Under the pieces are notes generated by a model that was given only the letters and a program-made list of their open reading frames with translations, was not told where the DNA came from and did no database searches. Positions 6,902 through 15,845 of a DNA stretch of 64,000 nucleotides are shown piece by piece. The number at the start of each line of letters is the position of its first letter. Position 1 is the stretch's first letter. Location: the NCBI GenBank assembly GCA_024225635.1, contig JAAEMK010000741.1, positions 16,215-80,214 on the forward strand. The letters are read 5' to 3'. Source of the stretch: Desulfobacteraceae bacterium. Lineage in GTDB: Bacteria > Desulfobacterota > Desulfobacteria > Desulfobacterales > Desulfobacteraceae. A program made the position numbers and the translations under genes.

Positions 6902-7516
6902 ATGAAGTGTTTTGTTAGAATTACGATGTTGATGGTTTTGTTATCGTTGCCGGTTTATGCTGATGCCTCTCCTGTTTATTTAACCCTGCAAGGGACCGTG
7001 GACTCAATCCATGGTTCAGCCGGGCTGGAGACACAGGCTAATGTAGCGATCGGGGATACCCTTACCTATGTTTTAATGGTTGATCCTGAGTTACAGGGAA
7101 GCTCCACCTCCCCTGGCTGCACCCAGCCTGATGGTAAACCAGGATACATATTCACCTCTTTGTATAAAGGTGTTTTGGACGGGAAGCGAAAGTATAAGTA
7201 TAACTGGGGAAATCTTTTCGGCAATATCGCCATGCAGTTTAAGGCCGGGAATGAGAAATCATTCATATATATGCTTGAAGGTTCCTCTTTTGAAAATATT
7301 ACAGTCGGTACGAAAATATCACAATTTTACGAACAATCCTGGCTGGACACCTTCTCGGTGGAAGGCACCATGTTGAATTTCAAGGATACCGTTGTTACCC
7401 GGATCGACAATACCGTTCCCACACCTGTTCCGGGAGCAGTTATGCTCCTGGGCGGTGGACTTGGAGCCCTTGGTATTTTACGCCGCAAGTTCGGAAAAAG
7501 CAGCTCTCTATCATAG
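6902..7516 (+). CDS. PEP-CTERM-like secreted protein
   Basis: A 204-residue exported protein. Residues 1-22 form a signal peptide (MKCFVRITMLMVLLSLPVYA, then DAS). The C-terminus has the sorting signature of the PEP-CTERM/VPxxxxP family: TPVPGAVMLLGGGLGALG, then ILRRKF. That is a Pro motif, a membrane helix and a basic tail, processed by an exosortase in bacteria with exopolysaccharide-associated surfaces. The middle is a beta-rich domain of about 140 residues of unknown function (VYLTLQGTVDSI, GDTLTYVLMVDP). No exosortase gene is in the window. The gene is convergent with the dpp operon, with only 25 bases between. Several start codons lie near; the first ATG gives the complete signal peptide. 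Confidence 0.8.
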   Translation: MKCFVRITMLMVLLSLPVYADASPVYLTLQGTVDSIHGSAGLETQANVAIGDTLTYVLMVDPELQGSSTSPGCTQPDGKPGYIFTSLYKGVLDGKRKYKYNWGNLFGNIAMQFKAGNEKSFIYMLEGSSFENITVGTKISQFYEQSWLDTFSVEGTMLNFKDTVVTRIDNTVPTPVPGAVMLLGGGLGALGILRRKFGKSSSLS

Positions 7517-7541
7517 TATATAACATTTAATTTCAGGACGT

Positions 7542-8561
7542 TTACCTTTTGCTTAGTTGAGCCAGTTCAAATTTTCTGTGGCAGGCCACCTTGTGTCCCT
7601 CACCCACCTCTTCCAGAACCGGCTCCTCGTTGCGGCACAGGTCCGTGGCAAACGGGCACCGGGGATTGAACCGGCACCCGGCAGGCGGATCCAGGGGGCT
7701 TGGGACATCCCCGGTCAACACGATCCGGTCCGGCTCCGCATCCACATCCGTATCCGGTATGGCCGACAAAAGCGCATGGGTATAAGGGTGCATGGCGTTA
7801 CTGAACAACTCGCCTGTATCTGAAATCTCAACCACCTTACCCAGATACATCACAGCCAGCCGGGTACTGATATATTTGACCACAAACAGATGGTGGGTAA
7901 TAAACAGGTAGGTCATGCCAAGTTTCTGCTGCAGGTCCTTTAACAGGTTGAGAATCTGGGCCTGCACGGAGACATCCAGGGCGGAGGTGGGCTCATCCAG
8001 AACGATAAACTCGGGATTCGTGGCCACGGCCCTGGCAATAGCAAGACGCTGCCGCTGTCCGCCGGAAAATTCATGGGGATACCGCAGAAGATGATGATCG
8101 TCCAGCCCCACAAGCCGGAGCAGGGATTTTACCCTTTCATCCAGCTCCCTGCTGCCGAGCTTTTCACACTCCCTTATGGGTTCCGCAATGATATTCTTTA
8201 CCAGCATCCTGGGATTCATGGAGGTGGTGGGATCTTGAAACACCATCTGCAACTTTCTTCTGATGTCCCGTTTTTTCATCTCCCCCCTGCCCATGCGGGC
8301 AATATCCACGGGGACATCCGAGCCTTTATGATAAAAATTGATCTCCCCGGAGGTTGGATCGTGGAGACGAATGACCGCCTTTCCTGTGGTTGTTTTTCCA
8401 CAGCCGGATTCCCCCACAAGCCCCAGGCATTCCCCCCTGTAAAGATCCAGATCGATCCCGTCAAGGGCCTTGACCGAATTCACCTGCCTGCGAAGTATGC
8501 CTCCCAGAACCGGGTAATGCTTTTTCAGGTTTTTAAGCTCCAGTATTTTTTCCCGCATCAT
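7542..8561 (-). CDS. dppF: Peptide ABC transporter ATP-binding protein, DppF/OppF type
   Basis: The second ATPase of the peptide importer, about 339 residues. Walker A is GLVGESGCGKTTTGK, the Q-loop follows, the signature is FSGGQRQRLAIARA, and Walker B is PEFIVLDEPTSALDVS. The C-terminal oligopeptide-transporter domain ends with PPAGCRFNPRCPFA and its Cys cluster, which in this subfamily can bind an Fe-S cluster. The start is placed at the ATGATG that overlaps the dppD stop (ATGA overlap), with GGGGTGA upstream; a longer frame to 8654 only overlaps dppD. It is the last gene of a five-gene operon. Confidence 0.93.
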   Translation of the reverse strand: MMREKILELKNLKKHYPVLGGILRRQVNSVKALDGIDLDLYRGECLGLVGESGCGKTTTGKAVIRLHDPTSGEINFYHKGSDVPVDIARMGRGEMKKRDIRRKLQMVFQDPTTSMNPRMLVKNIIAEPIRECEKLGSRELDERVKSLLRLVGLDDHHLLRYPHEFSGGQRQRLAIARAVATNPEFIVLDEPTSALDVSVQAQILNLLKDLQQKLGMTYLFITHHLFVVKYISTRLAVMYLGKVVEISDTGELFSNAMHPYTHALLSAIPDTDVDAEPDRIVLTGDVPSPLDPPAGCRFNPRCPFATDLCRNEEPVLEEVGEGHKVACHRKFELAQLSKR

Positions 8562-9712
8562 GAATTCACCCCATGGCATGCAACCAGGTGATTGTTTCCC
8601 ATATCGGTCAGCTCCGGCATCTCCTTCCTGCATTTTTCCATCACATGCCTGCATCTTGGATGAAAACGGCAGCCCGGCGGAGGGGTCACAAGGTTGGGAA
8701 CACTGCCTTCGATGGTTTCAAGGCGTTCCTCCTGGTGCTTTCGGGGTACCGATTTCAATAGCGCCCGGGTGTAGGGATGCTTCGGATTCCTGAACAGATC
8801 CTTCACATCGGCGACTTCGCAGAGATTTCCGGCATACATCACCCCCACCCGGTCACAGGTTTCAGCCACGACCCCCAGGTCATGGGTAATCAGGAGGATG
8901 GACGAGATCACATCTTTTTTCAGCTTGTTGAGAAGTTCGAGAATCTGGGCCTGGATCGTCACATCCAGGTTGGAGGTGGACTCGTCGGCCACCAGCAGAA
9001 CCGGATTGCAGGCCAAGGCCATGGCAATGACGATCCGTTGTTTCATCCCCCCGGAAAGGTTGTGGGGATACCTGAGAATCAGCTCTTCCGGATTGGGAAT
9101 GGAAAGCTTTCCGATGATTTCCACAGACCGCTCCAGGGCTTCCTTTTTCAGCCGGGTGTCCCACCGGTTGAGAACAGGTACCCTGCCGATCAGTTTCAGC
9201 AGGGGCGAACCGGGATTCCCGGCCGCAAGCCCATACACGAACCTGAGCCAGGGTTTCAATACCGGGATGGTCCTGTCTCCGGGAGATTCAATATCCTTCA
9301 GCACCTTCCCGCACATCTCCTCCTTCCGGTGCAGGAGAAAACTCTCGGAGACCTGGTCTCCGATACTCAAAATAGGGTTCAGGGCGGCGTTGGGCTCCTG
9401 GAAAATCATGGAAATCCGGTTCCCGCGCAGTTTCTGCATATACGCTTCGGACTGCTGCAAAAGATCAACGGCCGTCTTTTTCCCGTTCTCTTCCGTGTGA
9501 AAGATCACCTGGCCGCTTTCAATCTTCCCGGGCGCCTGGATGATTCGCATCATGGAGCGTACCGTCACGCTCTTTCCGCAACCGGACTCGCCCACAAGCC
9601 CGAGGGTGATTCCTTCCTCCACATCGAGGCTGACCCCGTTCAAGGCTTTGACCACCCCTTCATAGGTGTAGAAATTAGTAACAAGGTCTTTTATCTCAAT
9701 TAACTTGGCCAT
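8558..9712 (-). CDS. dppD: Peptide ABC transporter ATP-binding protein, DppD/OppD type
   Basis: The first ATPase of the importer, 384 residues, about 50 longer than usual. Walker A is GLVGESGCGKSVTVR, the Q-loop region is ISMIFQEPNAALNPI, the signature is LSGGMKQRIVIAMAL, and Walker B is PVLLVADESTSNLDVT. The extra length is an insertion at roughly residues 140-195, between the Q-loop and the signature helix, with a hydrophobic patch (WLRFVYGLAAG). The C-terminal oligopeptide domain keeps PPPGCRFHPRCRH. It is co-transcribed between dppC and dppF. Confidence 0.93.
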   Translation of the reverse strand: MAKLIEIKDLVTNFYTYEGVVKALNGVSLDVEEGITLGLVGESGCGKSVTVRSMMRIIQAPGKIESGQVIFHTEENGKKTAVDLLQQSEAYMQKLRGNRISMIFQEPNAALNPILSIGDQVSESFLLHRKEEMCGKVLKDIESPGDRTIPVLKPWLRFVYGLAAGNPGSPLLKLIGRVPVLNRWDTRLKKEALERSVEIIGKLSIPNPEELILRYPHNLSGGMKQRIVIAMALACNPVLLVADESTSNLDVTIQAQILELLNKLKKDVISSILLITHDLGVVAETCDRVGVMYAGNLCEVADVKDLFRNPKHPYTRALLKSVPRKHQEERLETIEGSVPNLVTPPPGCRFHPRCRHVMEKCRKEMPELTDMGNNHLVACHGVNS

Positions 9713-9789
9713 TCAGTCGTTTCCGTTTTTTACGTCAGTTGTCTTATCCCCACGGGCCATGTCCGGGTGCCATGCAATCGCTTCCAATA

Positions 9790-10695
9790 TCATTGACGCC
9801 GCAGCTTGGGGTCAAACGCGTCACGAAGGGCATCACCAATCAGGTTCCATGCAAGCACGAACAGAATAATGCAGCCCCCCGGAATCACGATGGTATACCA
9901 GAACCTAAGGGGATCTTCAGGCGGGCCGACAATGTAGTTCCGGGCCATGGCCACCATCTGCCCCCAGTCCGCATACCCCTTGGGAGCGCCAAGTCCCAGA
10001 AAACTCATGAAAGCCGCGGTCAGAACCACGGAACCGCATTCCATAAAGGCGATCACCATCACCGGGAAAATCGCGTTGGGAACGATATGACGGATCATGA
10101 TCTTGAGATCGGACACCCCCATCACCTTAGCTGCATGGACAAAATCCTGCTCCCGCACAGTCAAAATCCCCGAACGGATCACCCGGACGTAATTCCGCCA
10201 GGCCACGGCGGCAATGGCGATCATGACATTTTCCAGCCCCCGGCCAAAGGCGACCACGATGGCCATGGCAAGCACCAGGAACGGTATGGCGAACACCACG
10301 TCCACAAGGCGCATGATCAACTCGTCCACAATCCCGCCGTAATACCCGGCCAGGGTTCCCAGGGTCACCCCGATCAACAGGGCGGTGCTGATCACGAAGA
10401 TCCCGATTTTAAAGGCGGTCCTCGTGCCCCATACCGCGCCGTAGTAAATATCGTACTGCCCGGATGTCGTTCCGAAGATATGGTTTTCGCTCGGGGGTTT
10501 TGGGGTCACGCTGTAACCGCTCCGGGGCATCTTGTACGGTTTGTCCATGTTTTTCGGCGGCGCAAGCTGGGGGGCAAAAATCGCCACCAGCAGAAACCCA
10601 AGGAGCAGGGTAAACCCCATGAATGCGGTCGGATTCTTGAAAATCCGGTACAGCGTGTATCTCAGTTCTTTTAATTTCGGATGATTTTCCAGCAT
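9790..10695 (-). CDS. dppC: Peptide ABC transporter permease, DppC/OppC type
   Basis: About 301 residues. The opening cytoplasmic segment and first membrane helix (TAFMGFTLLLGFLLVAIFAP) are typical of the C-type permease. Further helices surround the coupling EAA loop HAAKVMGVSDLKIMIRHIVP. Other family marks are GTTSGQYDIYYGAVWGTRTA and the C-terminal LAWNLIGDALRDAFDPKLRR. ATG at 10695 is chosen; TTG at 10701 is also in frame. It lies 13 bases after dppB. With dppB it forms the membrane channel. Confidence 0.93.
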   Translation of the reverse strand: MLENHPKLKELRYTLYRIFKNPTAFMGFTLLLGFLLVAIFAPQLAPPKNMDKPYKMPRSGYSVTPKPPSENHIFGTTSGQYDIYYGAVWGTRTAFKIGIFVISTALLIGVTLGTLAGYYGGIVDELIMRLVDVVFAIPFLVLAMAIVVAFGRGLENVMIAIAAVAWRNYVRVIRSGILTVREQDFVHAAKVMGVSDLKIMIRHIVPNAIFPVMVIAFMECGSVVLTAAFMSFLGLGAPKGYADWGQMVAMARNYIVGPPEDPLRFWYTIVIPGGCIILFVLAWNLIGDALRDAFDPKLRRQ

Positions 10696-10708
10696 AATCA
10701 AAAATCTT

Positions 10709-11737
10709 TCAGCTTAAGCGGATTCTAGGATCCACGTAGGCATATAAAATGTCCACAACAAGATTTACCAGGACAAACACTATCGCCATAAACAGGCACA
10801 TACTCATCAGCACCGGCATGTCGAGCTGGGTGGCGGAACTTGCCAGCCACCATCCAAGCCCCTGGCGGTTAAAGACGATCTCCACGGCAATGCTGCCCTC
10901 CATCAGGGACGCCACCAGCTGGCCCGCAATGGTGATCACCGGTATCAGGGCATTGGGCCTTGCGTGCTTCAGGCAGATGGTTTTCTCATCCGCCCCCTTG
11001 GCCCTGGCCGTGATCACATAATCCTTGCTCATCTCCTCCAGCATCCCGGAGCGCATCACCCGCATGAGCAGGGCGCATATCACGATGGTCTCGGTGATAA
11101 CCGGAAGCACCAGATGCTTCAGGGCATTGAAGGTCACATCCAGGCGGCCGTTCAAAATGCCGTCAATGGTGTACATGCCGGTGAATTGATTGAACAGGGC
11201 CGGATCTCTCACCAGCATGGTGAACTCGTCACTGACGATCCCCGGCGGAAACCAGGAAAAATATCCGTAAAAGACCATGATCAGGACCAGGGCGAAAAGA
11301 AAAGTGGGAAGGGACCAGCCGACAATGGAAAAAATGCGAGAGAAATGATCAAAAAAGGAATTGGGTTTTCTCCCGGCAATGGTCCCCATCCAGATTCCGA
11401 ACAGGATAATGCACGGGGCGGCATAGAGATTGAGCTCCAGGGTGATGGGGAAATAGTACCAGAAGGCTTCCAGGACCGACCGTGACGCCACCAGGGAATA
11501 CCCCAGGTTGCCGGAGGTGACCTGCTTGAACCAGGTGATATACTGCTCGTGGTAAGGCCGGTCAAACCCGTATTTTTTGATCAGAACGGGAATATCCTTT
11601 GCCATCTGGGGGGTGGAGACAAACGCGGCGGCCCTTCTCTCCGGACTGAAGGTCAGCATCAGACCGAAAATCAGGATCGACACCCCGAACATTACAAAAA
11701 TCAAAAATATCAATCTTCTTGCTATAAACGTCGCCAA
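10709..11737 (-). CDS. dppB: Peptide ABC transporter permease, DppB/OppB type
   Basis: A 342-residue permease beginning with the usual FIARRLIFLIFVMFGVSILI membrane helix. The periplasmic loop carries YGFDRPYHEQYITWF. The EAA coupling loop is YVITARAKGADEKTICLKHA, and it ends with LVVDILYAYVDPRI. No ATG fits the N-terminus, so TTG at 11737 is the probable start. The ribosome binding site is weak, which would lower expression relative to the binding-protein gene upstream. Confidence 0.92.
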   Translation of the reverse strand: MATFIARRLIFLIFVMFGVSILIFGLMLTFSPERRAAAFVSTPQMAKDIPVLIKKYGFDRPYHEQYITWFKQVTSGNLGYSLVASRSVLEAFWYYFPITLELNLYAAPCIILFGIWMGTIAGRKPNSFFDHFSRIFSIVGWSLPTFLFALVLIMVFYGYFSWFPPGIVSDEFTMLVRDPALFNQFTGMYTIDGILNGRLDVTFNALKHLVLPVITETIVICALLMRVMRSGMLEEMSKDYVITARAKGADEKTICLKHARPNALIPVITIAGQLVASLMEGSIAVEIVFNRQGLGWWLASSATQLDMPVLMSMCLFMAIVFVLVNLVVDILYAYVDPRIRLS

Positions 11738-11762
11738 AACCGCACCAACTTTTCTGGGGGGC

Positions 11763-11835
11763 GGACCCTTACAGAACCGCCTGAAGGCTCCGTAAGGATC
11801 TGCCGGTTAACCGCAGGGTGAACGTCAACGGGTCC
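11763..11835 (-). promoter_or_regulatory. Structured spacer between dppA and dppB
   Basis: Three stem-forming elements are nested. CCTTAC (11767-11772) pairs with GTAAGG (11792-11797), with a partly paired extension inward. CGGTTAACCG (11804-11813) is a perfect palindrome. GGACCC (11763-11768) can pair with GGGTCC (11830-11835), closing the whole. Such structures after a binding-protein gene often stabilise its mRNA and partly stop transcription, giving excess binding protein. That role is inferred here. Confidence 0.55.
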
Positions 11836-11849
11836 ACCCCCTTGTTTTC

Positions 11850-13583
11850 CTATTCGAAATACAGGTCCTTCAGATACTCATGGGTCATGTCGAACATGGG
11901 GTTGGGGACAAACCCTTTCACGTTTGAACGGTAAGGTTTCAGTCCGATTTTCTGGTAAACCGTATTCCCCACCGCCAGTTCATACCACTTGTCCTGGAGT
12001 TTTCCGTAAATTTCCTTTCGTTTGGCGGGGTCGACATTCTTGATTCCCGCATTGCACAGGCTGTCCACCTCTTCATCCTTGAATCCCGCATATTTGCCGT
12101 AAACCCCGTTGGAATGCATAAAGGTGTAAAGGAAATTGTGGGGATCAGGGAAATCCGCGCCCCATCCGATGATGAACATGGGATAGGCAAACTGGCGATA
12201 TTTGACCGTGTAATCCTTCCAGTCCACGTTTCTCACTTCAATTTGGAATTTGGGGTTCAGTTCCATGATGTTCTCCGCCATCATCTGGGCCGCGGCTTCA
12301 CGGAGGGCATTGCCCGTATTGTGGGTGATGGTCATCTTGAATCCTTTTTCCCACACTTTACCGCCCCAGGCTTTTTTCATCTCGGCAGCCGCTTTTTTAA
12401 GGCTGAATTCGTATAGGGGCACCTCCTTGTAGTAAGGAAGACCGATGCAGTTGGGAGAACCGGGAAGATTGATCAGGTTGTTGCCCACATCCTCCTTCAT
12501 GGCTGTCCAGTCGATGCAATGGGAAAAGGCTTTTCTTACGTGAATGTCAGAGAAGAATTTCGGCGGAATCCCGTTACCGTCAAGTTTTCCGCTGCCGATA
12601 TCGGGGTTTCCGGCCGGGTTGATGTCCTGGCAGAAGATCGCCGCCGAGTAGTCGAGGATGGGAAACTTGTTGATGGTCACATCCTTCATGGTTTCAATTT
12701 CTGGTAGGTAGGTTGCGTCCACTTCCACCTGGTCCGCATCTCCGTTCTGGAGCATCAGCTTTCTTGTCGTCCACTCGGGAACATACTTGACGATTGCGGT
12801 CTTGATGGCGGGCTTCTTTTCCCAGTACCCGTCAAAACGCTCGAAAACGAACTGGTTGGAGGGAACCCACTCTTTCATTACATAGGGACCGGTTCCGTTT
12901 TCTATTTTATGGAGGGGCTCGGTGTTGAAATCCGGGCTGTTATATTTTGCCGCATTTTCGATCTTTCCATCCCAGCATCCATTGGCAATGGCCCATTTCT
13001 TATTGATAATCGAGGAACTTGCGTACTGAAGAATGGCCATCAGGGGAGGATAAGGCGCGGGAAGCCTGAAAACCACCTCGCCGCCTTCAACATCCACCGC
13101 CTTGACAATCTTTTCAAATACGCCGGGAATGATCTTGTCATCACCATCCCTGGTTGCTCCGTTTCCGGTCAGGGCTTCAAGCATCATCCACTGGGGGCCG
13201 CCCGCCTGATCGCAGATCATGCCGCGCTCAAAGGAGTACTCCACATCTTCGGGGGTCAGGATGGAACCGTCATGGAACCTGACGCCTTTGCGAATCTTGA
13301 ACCGGTAGGTCTTTCCATCCCTGGAGATACCGCCGTTTTCAACGGTGGGAACTTCCGCAGCCAGTTCCGGGATAAAATCCTGGGTGGAGCCTCCGTCAAA
13401 AGCCACCAGCCTCTCATAAAGGTTGTAAAGCCTCATGCCGCTTGTGGTGTCGTATGAACATGCCGGATCAAGGGTTCTTACCGTACCGTAGGTCGCTTTT
13501 ACGAAGGTATCCTTGCCCTTCGCCGATGCGGCACCGGCGGTCAACAGAAGACAAACACAAAGAAGCAAAACACTCTTTTTCAT
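11850..13583 (-). CDS. dppA: Peptide-binding protein of ABC transporter (SBP family 5)
   Basis: The periplasmic solute-binding protein of the operon, about 577 residues. The start at 13583 gives MKKSVLLLCVCLLLTAGAAS as signal peptide, with a GGAGGGAG site close upstream; an open extension to 13613 would disrupt it. Family 5 signs are LDPACSYDTTSGMRLYNLYE, the KTYRFKIRKGVRFHDGSILT segment, TGPYVMKEW, and FIIGWGADFPDPHNFLYTF. It hands oligopeptides or dipeptides to the DppBC channel. The exact substrate (peptide, nickel chelate or other) cannot be read from sequence. It is the first gene of the operon. Confidence 0.93.
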   Translation of the reverse strand: MKKSVLLLCVCLLLTAGAASAKGKDTFVKATYGTVRTLDPACSYDTTSGMRLYNLYERLVAFDGGSTQDFIPELAAEVPTVENGGISRDGKTYRFKIRKGVRFHDGSILTPEDVEYSFERGMICDQAGGPQWMMLEALTGNGATRDGDDKIIPGVFEKIVKAVDVEGGEVVFRLPAPYPPLMAILQYASSSIINKKWAIANGCWDGKIENAAKYNSPDFNTEPLHKIENGTGPYVMKEWVPSNQFVFERFDGYWEKKPAIKTAIVKYVPEWTTRKLMLQNGDADQVEVDATYLPEIETMKDVTINKFPILDYSAAIFCQDINPAGNPDIGSGKLDGNGIPPKFFSDIHVRKAFSHCIDWTAMKEDVGNNLINLPGSPNCIGLPYYKEVPLYEFSLKKAAAEMKKAWGGKVWEKGFKMTITHNTGNALREAAAQMMAENIMELNPKFQIEVRNVDWKDYTVKYRQFAYPMFIIGWGADFPDPHNFLYTFMHSNGVYGKYAGFKDEEVDSLCNAGIKNVDPAKRKEIYGKLQDKWYELAVGNTVYQKIGLKPYRSNVKGFVPNPMFDMTHEYLKDLYFE

Positions 13584-13883
13584 ACTCCCTCCATTCCAAA
13601 TTGTTAGTAGCAATACAGATTCAAGCCCCGTCCAGGCCGGACCGGATCAATGACACACATATGAAAAAAATCGCAAGGGCAGCTTACGCGCCAACGGAAG
13701 ACGATTTGAACGCACCTTAAGATATTCAACTACAAAAAAGCGCGAAATATGTCAACCTGATCCTGAAGGCACCGCTTGCAACATGGCAATTCGTTTGCGT
13801 GCATCAACCAGTATCTGAAGAAATGGATGGCCTTTTGAAAGGCGTAAATTTAGATATTTTTGAATGGATTTTTACGGCCGGTA
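13584..13883. other. Spacer upstream of the dpp operon
   Basis: About 300 bases between the dppA start and the stop of the upstream lipoprotein gene. It should contain the dpp promoter and the lipoprotein terminator. I find no convincing -35/-10 pair or hairpin with T run. Confidence 0.4.
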
Positions 13884-15692
13884 CTATTTTGAGAAACTGA
13901 CATCTTCAAGGCCATGTTTCATTTTAAAGGTAATTCCATTGACCTTAATCGTGTTGTTGTCTCCGAAACGGGACACAATTTCAGAACGGGACACAACAAT
14001 TTTTTGGTGGCTGACCGATTTAAAATTTACATTGTGGGTTTTACCGTTAATCTCCATTTCAATGCTTTGGATGTGATTTACATTGCCTGATTCAAGTGTA
14101 ATTGCCAAGTCCTTCTTGTTAGTATCCTTCTCAAAGAGCTTTATGAGATTTTCAGATATTTTCGGCTTATCAACAACCAGGAAAGGAATGACTGCGGTTT
14201 GCATGGCATTGTAATTATCCTTATAATCAACATAGAAACGATACTCTCCGGTTTCCAGCTTGCCGGTTCCTTTAGTGGAGGTTACTTCATATTCAGCGGT
14301 TATGGGCGTAAAAGTGTCCTTTGCCTTGCTGATGGCGAGGTCATTCACCTCTTTTACTATGTTGTCTTCAACCTTCATTAACCGTAATGCAGCCTCGCAA
14401 TCTTCATCAACACCTTTGGGACGCTGAATCACCAATTTGAAAGGAATTTTTGCATCAGACGAGTAGATGGTTTCCTCGGGCTCCAATAAAGTAAATAGTG
14501 TTCTGGACCTAATTTCACCGGCCTTTTCTCTTGCCCTCTGTAACGATTGGATAGCTTCGTCAACCTTGTTGCCTTCAAAGATCTCCTTGTATGAAGGATT
14601 TTTAAGAAGAGCATTAACGATTTTTTCTGATTTTAACAGCTCCTCAGAGTTTTCCCATTTGGATGGATTTCGGCCCTGTTCAATGGAAAAAGTGAGCCAG
14701 GTTTTAGTTTTATAAACCTCCTTTTCCAACATCAGCTTCCTGGTATTTTCATCAAATCGGATAATTATTTGACCATCCTTATAACCATTGTTCTCCTTTG
14801 ACAGGGTGAGTTCTTTTCGGGAGGCTGGGCTTGGGAGATCTGTAAACAATCGTTTCCCCATGACAAATATCGAGGATACCAGGTCAAAGGGTATTGCAAC
14901 AATGCGTTCAGGCCAATTAGCTTTCTTGGTCAGCACCCAGTAATTGCTTAAAAACGTGGTTTGCTCCTGTTTGATAATGGCGTAATTGCCCGCCTTGAGC
15001 GGAATGCCGCTGCCCTTATCAACCTTGTTGCCAGCTTTATATATCCATGCTGTCTTATCGTAGGGGAAAATGTCAAACTCCTTTTCCAGCACAATATCGT
15101 TTTTATTCGTTCTTATTATTGTTTTCGCAATCTCTTTGGCAACACTGATTTGGGCCGAGGTTACCGGATCTGCAATGGAAAATGTCTCGGCAGCTCCTCC
15201 TATGAAATCAAGAAAAGCCGCACTGTCTTCCGTTTCCTCTGCATCATATTCAACGATTTGAATTTTTACGCTGATCACACTTGATTCCGTACGCTTGGGC
15301 CCGTACATCACCTTTCCTATTGCCGAGCTGAAACTCTGGTCGCCGATTCTCTTCATGGGGCCGATTATTTTTACGATTTCGTTGTCCCCTTGCCCCCCCA
15401 GGTCCTCTTTGAATGTGAAAATTACAATCACCTCGTTTGAATTACATGGATCCGGCAGATAATTAAAAAAGGCTTCATTAAAAAGGATTGTATAGGAATC
15501 TATGTTGTTTTGAAAACTGTGTCCTTCTTGAAAAGGGATAATCCCTTTTTTATCATCGGCACCATACCATGGCCCATATAGATTATTATCCTGCCCCACC
15601 TTTAAAAGGTGAACATTCCCGTTCAGCCTTGTTGAACACCCAATTGAGAACAGTGATATCAGAACAATAAGAATCAATCGTAAACAGTGCAT
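13884..15692 (-). CDS. Large lipoprotein of unknown function
   Basis: A 602-residue lipoprotein: MHCLRLILIVLISLFSIGC with acceptor Cys19, preceded by GAAAGGAG at good distance. The N-terminal third is beta-rich and mentions no known motif. The centre (about residues 345-390) contains KNPSYKEIFEGNKVDEAIQS and looks helical. The C-terminal third (about 390-530) looks like an Ig-like domain, with PFKLVIQRPKGVDEDCEAAL and GEYRFYVDYKDNY. I do not recognise the family. It stands alone, with spacers on both sides and AT-richer sequence than the flanking operons. A role at the outer membrane is all the signal supports. Confidence 0.7.
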   Translation of the reverse strand: MHCLRLILIVLISLFSIGCSTRLNGNVHLLKVGQDNNLYGPWYGADDKKGIIPFQEGHSFQNNIDSYTILFNEAFFNYLPDPCNSNEVIVIFTFKEDLGGQGDNEIVKIIGPMKRIGDQSFSSAIGKVMYGPKRTESSVISVKIQIVEYDAEETEDSAAFLDFIGGAAETFSIADPVTSAQISVAKEIAKTIIRTNKNDIVLEKEFDIFPYDKTAWIYKAGNKVDKGSGIPLKAGNYAIIKQEQTTFLSNYWVLTKKANWPERIVAIPFDLVSSIFVMGKRLFTDLPSPASRKELTLSKENNGYKDGQIIIRFDENTRKLMLEKEVYKTKTWLTFSIEQGRNPSKWENSEELLKSEKIVNALLKNPSYKEIFEGNKVDEAIQSLQRAREKAGEIRSRTLFTLLEPEETIYSSDAKIPFKLVIQRPKGVDEDCEAALRLMKVEDNIVKEVNDLAISKAKDTFTPITAEYEVTSTKGTGKLETGEYRFYVDYKDNYNAMQTAVIPFLVVDKPKISENLIKLFEKDTNKKDLAITLESGNVNHIQSIEMEINGKTHNVNFKSVSHQKIVVSRSEIVSRFGDNNTIKVNGITFKMKHGLEDVSFSK

Positions 15693-15845
15693 GGCGCTCC
15701 TTTCAATAATCCGCTTTTGGGATCAGCTGAGGTCGCAACAAGTATATGTGATTGCTATTTTGACTACGGTCTTTAGTCGAAGAGAGCACAATGACATACC
15801 ATTGTCAACAACAATCACAAAATCGCATTGCTTGCAAAGGAGCAG

